DNA from: JBFLYZ01 sp040756415
GTDB lineage: Bacteria > Bacteroidota > Bacteroidia > JADZBD01
Direction of reading: 5' to 3'
DNA length: 28,952 nucleotides
NCBI GenBank assembly: GCA_040756415.1
Contig: JBFLYZ010000050.1
Location: forward strand, 1 to 28,952
Every line of letters starts with the position of its first letter. Position 1 is the first letter of the stretch. The notes beneath the pieces are model-generated. The model searched no databases and was not told the DNA's origin. It was given only the letters and a program-made list of their open reading frames with translations. Shown here piece by piece: positions 1-9,400 of the stretch. Position numbers and translations under genes: made by a program.

Positions 1-56
1 CTATGCCCGGAGTTATTAACAGGCTGAGGATAAAAATTCAGAAAACGACCCAAAAA

Positions 57-97
57 TGTGCAACTTTTAGATTCGGCCGGGTGTCTTAAAGTATAGT
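57..97 (+). promoter_or_regulatory. ECF sigma-like promoter of the first adhesin operon
   Basis: TGTGCAACTTTTA (57-69) is followed by GTGTCTTAAAGTATAG (81-96). GCAAC and GTC are separated by 18 nt. The same two blocks with the same spacing lie before the paralogous operon at 25626-25662, while the spacer between them and the leader after them differ. The AAC...GTC layout resembles ECF sigma promoters rather than the TTG/TAnnTTTG housekeeping type of Bacteroidota. The start of transcription would fall about 30 nt before the ATG at 131. The sigma factor is not encoded in the window, so the assignment is inferred from the pattern and the conservation. Confidence 0.55.
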
Positions 98-130
98 GCC
101 TTTAAAACTGTACCACACAAACCAGGACCT

Positions 131-454
131 ATGAAAAAAATTTTCCCCCTTTTCCTGTTTTTTCTGCTCTTCATTTCCACTTCAAACGCCCAGCACGATC
201 ACCACGGTGATGTATCCGACAAGCCGGGCTACTCCTTCATGATCCTGGAAGGCATCAGCAGCGCCAGCGATGCGGCCCAGATGGACAGCCTGCTGCTCTC
301 GCTCAAGGACATGGTGCTTTTCAGCAAGACCGATCCCGTCTCCAAGGTGGTACAGGTACGCGTGGCCGATCCCCGCATCGTGTATCAATCCATTTACGAC
401 TTTCTTGTGGGAAAAGGCTATAAGCCCACCAAAGAGTTCAACACCATAGAATAA
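131..454 (+). CDS. Small secreted HMA/ferredoxin-like protein (copy 1), first gene of the adhesin operon
   Basis: This 107-residue protein has a clear signal peptide (residues 1-20, ending SNA before Q21). The mature part starts with the His-rich stretch QHDHHGD. Its predicted order is strand (FMILEGI), helix (SDAAQMDSLLLSL), two strands (VLFSKTDPVSKVVQVRV) and helix (PRIVYQSIYDFLVGKGY). That is the beta-alpha-beta-beta-alpha pattern of heavy-metal-associated domains, but the metal-binding CxxC is absent, so it may be a structural or binding domain rather than a metal carrier. It lies 42 nt upstream of the giant adhesin with no promoter or terminator between, so the two are probably co-transcribed. 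An almost identical mature protein (one V/I change) precedes the second adhesin at 25699-26019. A role in adhesin export or assembly is only inference. It has no family that I recognise with certainty. Confidence 0.85.
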   Translation: MKKIFPLFLFFLLFISTSNAQHDHHGDVSDKPGYSFMILEGISSASDAAQMDSLLLSLKDMVLFSKTDPVSKVVQVRVADPRIVYQSIYDFLVGKGYKPTKEFNTIE

Positions 455-496
455 AACAAGGCTTTCATCGCATCACTGACCAACACCACTGCCCCA

Positions 497-3400
497 ATGA
501 AAAAATTTTACCTGCTTCTTCTTCTCACCGCACTGTTCGGTGGCACGTCTGCTTTTGCCCAGGGCGGCAACACCTGCGCAGCCGCTGCGGCAGCCCCGCT
601 CACCATACCCGGCACCTGGGCCGCGCAATCCACCTGCGGTGATGCCAACGACTACACCGGCACCAACAGCACCTGCATCCCCACCACGTATTACAACGCG
701 ATGGACTGGTTCTATTATTTCTGCGCTCCGGCCAACGCCTGTATCAATATTTCGCTGACCAACCTCAGCTCCGGCCAAAACAACCAGCCCGCCTACGCCT
801 CGCTATCGGTATTCAACGCCTGCCCGGGAACGCTCAATGCCTGCGTGGGCGGCAACTACCAGTACCTGGCCGCCAATACCAACTACCCCAACGGTCCCTC
901 CGTGCAGCTCAACGTTACGGCCGGGCAATGCTTTTACATTGTAGTGGACGGGTATACCACCACCGGCTATGCCAACTGCTTCAACTATACGCTCAATATC
1001 ACTTCTACCCCTCCTCTTAACCAGACACCGGGAGGCAATACCTGCGCGGCAGCGCAGGCGGCACCGCTTACCATTCCGGGCACCATCACCGGCCAAACCA
1101 CCTGCTGCGGGGGCAACGACTTCACCGGCACCAACAGCACCTGCATCAGCTCGATCTATTATAATACCAACGACTGGTACTACTACTTCTGCGCTACCTC
1201 CAATGCCTGCATCACCATCTCGCTGGCCAATATGACATCGGGCTCGGCAGGACTGCCCGCCTATGCGTCCCTTACAGTATTGAACGGATGCCCGGGAACG
1301 GGAACCTGCGTGGGGGGCGGCTATCAGTACCTGGCCGCCAATACCACCTATCCTACAGGGCCATCGGTGCAACTGAACGTAACCACCGGCCAGTGCTTTT
1401 ATATTGTGGTTGACGGGTACACGGCCAATGGATACGCGAACTGCTTCAACTATAACCTGGTCACCACTTCCCAGCCCGCGCTCAACCAAACACCCGGAGG
1501 CAATACCTGCTCCACCGCGGTGGCCAACCCCATCACGCTGGGACAGACCTATACCGGCCAAACCACCTGCTGCGGAGGCAACGACTTCACCGGCACCAAC
1601 AGCACCTGCCTCACCTCTACCTATTACACCGGCAACGACTGGTACTACTATTTCTGCGCCACCCAGAACGGATGCGTGACCGTTTCCATGCCCAACACCT
1701 CTTCAGGAACAACAGGGCAGGCTGCTTATCCTTCCATCTCCGTATTGAACGGATGTCCGGGCACGGGAACCTGTATAGCGGGCTCTTATACCTATGTAGG
1801 GGCCAACACCACCGTAGCCGGGCCATCGGTAAACTTCAATGTAACGGCAGGCAACTGTTATTACATCGTGGTTGACGGATATTACTTCAGCGGATCGTAC
1901 TCCAACTGCGTGAACTATTCCCTCACCACCACCTTTCAGCCTCCGCTCAACCAGACACCGGGAGGCTCCTCCTGCTCTACCGCGGTGGCCAATTCCATGA
2001 CCCTGGGCCAGCAATACTGCAACCAAAGCACCTGCTGCGGAGGCAATAACTACACCGGATTGAACGGATGCCTGTCGACCACCTATTATACCGCCAACGA
2101 CTGGATCTATTATGTATGCGCCAACCAGACCGGCTACATGAGCATTACGCTCAGCAACATCACCGCGTCCATGGCCTCTTATCCCAGCCTGAGCGTGTTC
2201 AGCGCCTGCCCGGGAACAGCCGGGGCCTGCGTAGCCAGCAACTACGTGTATGTGGCAGCCAATACCTCGGGTACGCTTACGGTCACCTTTATGGCCAATG
2301 CCAACCAGTGTTTTTACATTGTGGTGGACGGCTACGCCTATTCGGGATCTTATGCCAACTGCTTTAATTATTGTATACAAAGTACCATCACTCCCATACC
2401 GCAAAACGCCAGTTGCGTAAATACCGATTTTGAACAGGGAACGCTCAACGGGTGGTTCTGCACCTATGGAACTGCCGTAGTGGGATGCACAGCCTGCCCC
2501 TGCCCGGCCCCGTATTATAACATGACCGGCATTGGCGCACAGGTAGGCCGGCATACCATTATGACCGCGGGAACCGACCCCTGCGGTGGTTTCTCCGTGA
2601 TCGGCCAGGGCACGCGTTCGCTCAAACTGGGCAACAACCTGACGGGAGCCCAGGCCGAGGCCGTAAGCCAGACCTTTATGGTATCGCTGGCCAATGCCAG
2701 CTTCACCTACCGCTACGCGGTGGTGTTCGAAGATCCGGGGCACACGGCCGATTACCAGCCTTTCTTCCGCGCGCGACTCAAAGACCAGAACGGCAACCTT
2801 ATCCAATGTTCCCAGTTCTGCGTATCGGCTGCATCCAACCTTACCGGCTTCCTCAACTCCACCACCTGCACCGGTGTGAAGTATAAACCCTGGACCACCG
2901 TGAACGTTGACCTTTCGGCTTACGTGGGACAATACGTGACCATTGAGTTTGAAAATGGCGACTGCGCTGCGGGCGGGCACTACGGCTATTCTTATGTAGA
3001 CTGCTCCTGCGCACCTTCCGTGATACAGGCCAATAACGATTCCATCTGCGTGGGCCAATGCTTCACGCTCACAGCGCCTACCGGTTACGCCTCTTATTCC
3101 TGGTCGCCCGGCAACAATACCACTACCGCTTACACCGTTTGCCCGACCACCACAACGGTGTACACCCTTACGCTGACCGCTTTCAACGGCTGCACTACCC
3201 AGGCTTTCGATACCATTGCCGTGTTCCCCTATCCCGTGGCGGGCTTTACTTATTCACCCAACCCGGTTACCTGTAACACGCCCGTCACCTTTACCAATAC
3301 CTCCACGATAACACCCTCCAGTCCGCTCACCTACAGTTGGAGCTTCCCGGGCGGCAGTCCGTCCAGCTCTACCCTGCAAAACCCGCCACCTGTCACCTGG

Positions 3401-6400
3401 AGCACACCGGGAACATACACGGTTACATTGACCGCCTGGAGCCCGGGCGGATGCTCGAACACCTATACGCAGACCATAACCATACCGGCCTGCACGGGCA
3501 CCGTTACGGCAACGGGGGGCACCATATGCTCCGGGGCCTGCATGACACTGGTGGCGAACGCAACTTCGCCCAATACTCCCTTGACCTATAGCTGGAGCCC
3601 TAACGTGGGAACCACTTCATCGGTGAACGTATGTCCCACCGCCACCACCGTATATACCGTAGTGGCTACCGATGCCATGGGACTTACATCTACGGATACG
3701 GCCATAGTCACCGTGATCCCGCCCATCAACATTACGCTTACGCCCACCAACATATTATGTAACGGGGGCAGCAACGGAAGCATAAACGCCACCATAACCG
3801 GAGGACAGGCTCCTTACACCTATTCGTGGAGCAACGGGGCCACCACGCAGAATATTTCCAACTTAACGGCCGGCTCTTATACGCTTACCGTAACCAGCGC
3901 TTACGGCTGCACCGGCACGGCCAACGTTACCATTACACAGCCGCCATTGCTGACAGTGAACGCCTCTTCTACCAACGTGAGCTGCTTTGGAGGAAATAAC
4001 GGAACGCTGAGCGCAACGGCCAGCGGTGGAACGCCAGCCTATACTTATTTATGGACGCCCGGCAACCTGGCCGGTGCCAACCAGAGCAACCTGGCTGCGG
4101 GAACGTATACCATAACTGTGACCGATGCCAACGGATGTACGGCAACGGCAACCACCACCATTACGCAGCCTACGCAGATCACCGCCACCCAGTCGCAGGT
4201 GAACGTGCTGTGCAACGGACAATGCACCGGCACCGCAACGGTAACAGCCAGCGGTGGAACGCCCGGCTATACCTATACCTGGAGCACCGTGCCTCCGCAG
4301 TACACCGCCACGGCAACCGGCCTTTGCGCGGGAACTTACACCTGCACCATACGCGATGCCAACGGCTGTACGGCCACCAGCACCTTTACCATTACGCAGC
4401 CCCCTGTTCTCAATGTTTCGCTAACCGGCACCAATGTGCTGTGTAACGGTGGCAATACCGGCAGCGCCACATCGAGCGTGACTGGCGGCACACCGGCCTA
4501 TTCTTATTCATGGAGCAACGGGCAAACCACCGCCAATGCAACCGGACTGGCCGCGGGAACCTACACGCTTACCGTAACCGATGCCAACGGATGCACGCGA
4601 ACAGCAACCGTAACAATAACTCAACCCACCCTGCTCAACGCTACCATTTCCGCTTCCACCAACGTAAGCTGTAACGGTGGCAGCAACGGCTCGGCAACCG
4701 TAAGCGCATCGGGTGGAACGCCCTCCTATACCTATTTGTGGAGCAACTCGCAGACCGGCACCACGGCTACCGGCCTCAGCGCGGGTACCTATACCGTTAC
4801 CGTGACCGATGCCAATGGATGTACGGCAACGGCAACCGTGACCATCACCCAGCCGCCCCTGCTCAACGTAAGCCTGAGCGGCACCAACGTGCTCTGCAAC
4901 GGCAACACCACCGGCAGCGCCACATCGGGCGTGACTGGCGGCACACCGGCCTATTCCTATTCCTGGAGCAACGGCCAAACCACCGCCAATGCAACCGGCC
5001 TGGCCGCGGGAACTTACACGCTTACCGTAACCGATGCCAACGGTTGTACACAAACAGCCACGGTAACGATCACGCAACCGCCCCTGCTCAACGCTACCAT
5101 TTCCGCTTCCACCAACGTAAGCTGTAACGGTGGCAGCAACGGCTCGGCAACCGTAAGCGCATCGGGTGGAACGCCCTCCTATACCTATTTGTGGAGCAAC
5201 TCGCAGACCGGCACCACCGCAACGGGACTTTCTGCGGGAACCTATACTGTTACCGTGACCGATGCCAACGGTTGTACGCGAACGGCAACCGTGACCATCA
5301 CCCAGCCGCCTGCACTCACCCTCAGCACCTCCTTCACGCAGGCCACCTGCGGTAATGCCAATGGATCCGTGAGCGTGACCGCAACGGGCGGCACACCGGC
5401 CTACTCCTATTCCTGGAGCAATGGCGCAACCACGGCCAGCGTAACCGGCCTTGCCGCGAATATCTATTCTGTTGTGGTGACCGATGCCAACGGATGTACG
5501 GCCACCGCCAGCGTGACCGTTCCCAACGCAGGCTCACCCACGGTGACCATCACCGGCCAGGTGAACGTATTGTGTAACGGCAACAGCACCGGATCGGCAA
5601 CGGCCAGCGCAACGGGCGGAACACCGGGCTATACTTATTCATGGAGCAACAGCCAGACCGGAACCAACGCCACCGGCCTTGCCGCTGGCACCTATACCGT
5701 AACCGTAACTGACGCCAACGGATGCTCTGCGCAAGCCACCGTCACCATTACCCAGCCTCCCGCGCTTACCGTAAGCGCCACGGGCACCAACGTGCTCTGC
5801 TTTGGCGGCAACACGGGCAGCGCATCGGCCTCGGCCACAGGCGGCACGCCTAACTATACTTATGTTTGGAGCAATGCCCAGACTGGCGCCAATGCCACCG
5901 GCCTGGCCGCGGGCACCTATACCGTTACTGTGACCGATGCCAACGGATGCACGGCAACAAGCACCGTTACCATTACGCAGCCCACCCTGCTCAACGCTAC
6001 CATTTCCGCTTCCACCAACGTGAGCTGTAACGGTGGCAGCAACGGAAGCGCTACGGTTTCCGCATCGGGCGGCACTCCGGCCTACAGCTATTCCTGGAGC
6101 AACGGGCAAACAAGCACCAACGCCACCGGCCTTGCCGCTGGCACTTACACCATCACGGTGACCGATGCCAACGGTTGTACGCGAACGGCAACCGTAACCA
6201 TCACCCAGCCGCCTGCGCTCACCCTCAGCACCTCCTTCACGCAGGCCACCTGCGGTAATGCCAACGGATCCGTGAGCGTGACCGCCAGTGGCGGAACACC
6301 CGCCTACTCCTACTCCTGGAGCAATGGCGCAACTACGGCCAGCGTAACCGGCCTCACCGCCAACATCTACTCGGTTGTAGTGACCGATGCCAACGGATGC

Positions 6401-9400
6401 ACGGCCACCGCATCGGTAACTGTTCCCAACGCTGGCTCTCCCAGCGTAACCATATCTTCCTCGGTGAACGTGCTGTGCAACGGCAACAGCACCGGCTCGG
6501 CAACGGCCAGCGCATCGGGCGGAACACCGGGCTATACTTATTCATGGAGCAACAGCCAGACCGGAGCCAGCGCCACCGGCCTTGCCGCGGGCACCTATAC
6601 CGTAACCGTAACTGACGCCAACGGCTGCTCGGCACAAACCACCATTACCATTACACAACCTCCCGCGCTTACCGTAAGCGCCACGGGCACCAACGTGCTC
6701 TGCTTTGGCGGCAACACGGGCAGCGCATCGGCCAGCGCATCGGGCGGCACGCCTAACTATACCTATGTATGGAGCAATGCCCAGAGCGGACTCAACGCCA
6801 CCGGACTTGTTGCGGGAACCTACACGGTTACCGTAACGGATGCCAACGGATGTACAGCGCAAACTACCGTAACGATCACTCAGCCCACGCAGGTGACCGT
6901 CACCATTCCCGCCTCCGTCAACGTAAGCTGTAACGGAGGCAGCAACGGATCTGCGACTGCAAGTGGCACGGGCGGAACACCGGCTTATACCTATTCGTGG
7001 AGCAACAGCCAGACAGGAGCCAATGCTACCGGCCTGGCCGCAGGCACCTATACCGTAACGGTAACGGATGCCAACGGTTGCACGGCAACCGCAACGGTTA
7101 CCATCACGCAACCCACCGCCATCACGCTCAGCACCACCTTTACCCAGACCACCTGCGGCAACAACAACGGCTCGGCCAGCGTAAGCGCTACGGGCGGAAC
7201 ACCGGGCTATACTTATTCGTGGAGCAATGGCGCCACCACGGCAGCCATCAGCAACCTGGCCGTAGGCGTATATAACGTAACGGTGACCGATGCCAACGGC
7301 TGTACCGCTACCGCCATCGTGAACATACCCAGCGCAGGATCGCCCACGGTGACCATCACCAGCCAGGTGAACGTGCTGTGCAACGGAGGCAATAACGGCA
7401 GCGCTGTATCCAGCGCCACGGGCGGAACACCGGGCTATACCTACTCCTGGAGCAACAGCCAGACCGGCACCACCGCAACAGGATTAAGCGCGGGAGTGTA
7501 CACCGTAACGGTTACCGATGCCAACGGTTGTACGGCACAGGCCGCAGTGACCATCACGCAGCCGCCTGCGCTCGCAGCCACGCTCTCGGGCAGCCCGGCC
7601 TTGTGCTTTGGCGCCAGCAACGGCAGCGCAACATCTAACGTAACGGGCGGCACGCCCAGCTATACTTACTCCTGGAGCAACGGGCAGACTACCGCCAACG
7701 CTACAGGTCTTGCTGCAGGTACGTATACACTTACCGTAACGGACGCCAATAACTGTACGACCACGGCAACCGTAACGATCACACAACCCACACAGGTAAC
7801 GGTAACCGTTCCCGCTTCGGCCAACGTACTCTGTAACGGAGGCAACAACGGATCGGCCACCGCTTCCGCATCGGGTGGTACTCCGGGTTATACCTATTCA
7901 TGGAGCAATGCCCAAACGGGCGCTACCACCACCGGTCTTACCGCAGGCACCTATACGGTGATCGCCACCGATGCCAACGGATGCACGGCTCAAACCACGG
8001 TGACCATTACCGAACCCACTGCTCTTGCGCAAACAACATCCTTCGTGCAAAGCACCTGCGGCAATGCCAACGGCCAGGCCTGCGTTACCGTAACGGGAGG
8101 CACCGGTCCCTACACCTATCTATGGAACAACAGCGGTACTACAAGCTGCATCAGCAACCTCAGCGCAAATACCTATTCGGTAGTGGTGACGGATGCGAAC
8201 GGATGCACCATCACCGCCAGCGTAACCGTGCCCAACGCGGGATCACCCACGGTAAGCATCTCGGCTTCTGCCAACGTAAGCTGTAACGGGGGCAGCAACG
8301 GCTCGGCTACGGCTACGGCTACGGGCGGCACACCGGGATATACATTCTCCTGGAACAACAGCCAGACAGGCGCTACCGCCACCGGCCTTGCAGCGGGCAC
8401 TTATATTGTAACCGTAACAGATGCCAACGGATGCTCGGCACAAACTACAGTGACCATCACGCAGCCTCCCGCGCTCACGCTTTCGCTTTCCGGATCGCCC
8501 GCGCTCTGCTTCGGAGCCAGCAACGGCAGCGCCACTTCAACCGCGGGCGGTGGAACACCGGGATACAGCTACTCCTGGAGCAATGGCGATACCAACGCAA
8601 ACACCTCGGGCCTGGCAGCGGGTACCTATACCCTTACCGTGACCGATGCCAACGGATGTACCATCACCTCTACCGTGACCATCACGCAGCCTACACAGGT
8701 TACGGTAAGCATCACCGCTTCTGCCAACGTAAGCTGTAACGCGGGCAATAACGGTTCGGCCACCGCTTCAGCAGGTGGCGGCACTCCCGGCTATACTTAT
8801 AGCTGGAGCAACAGCCAGACGGGCGCCAACGCCACCGGCCTCACCGCAGGCACGTATACGGTAATTGCCACCGATGCCAACGGATGTACGGCTCAAACCA
8901 CCGTGACCATTACCGAACCCACCGCGCTGGCGCAAAGCACTACGTTCGTGCAAAGCACCTGCGGTAACGCCAACGGCCAGGCCTGCGTAACCATCACAGG
9001 CGGCACACCGGGCTATTCGTACCTCTGGAGCAATGGCGGCACCACTTCCTGCATCAGCAACCTGATGGCGGGCATCTACACCGTGGTGGCCACCGATGCC
9101 AACGGATGTACCATCACCGCCAGCGTGACCGTACCCAACGCGGGCTCGCCCACCGTAACCATCCCGGCCTCCACCAATGTAAGCTGTAACGGAGGCAGCA
9201 ACGGGACCGCAACGGCTACCGCTACTGGCGGCACACCGGGCTACAATTACTCCTGGAGCAACGGGCAAACCACCGCTACGGCCACCGGCCTTGCGGCAGG
9301 CACCTATATTATAACCGTGACCGATGCCAACGGATGCTCGGCACAGGCTACCGTCACCATCACCCAGCCCACACCGCTCACGCTCACCCTGGCCGGCACT

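Noticed and set aside
131..454. Copper- or mercury-binding HMA protein
   Set aside because: The fold pattern fits, but the CxxC needed for metal transfer is missing. Only the N-terminal HDHH could bind metal.
803..1561. Long open frames on the minus strand and in other plus frames inside the adhesin genes
   Set aside because: They mirror the repeats of the adhesin reading frame, show Arg/Gly/Ala-rich shadow composition and have no domain motifs. They are by-products of the biased, stop-poor codon use.
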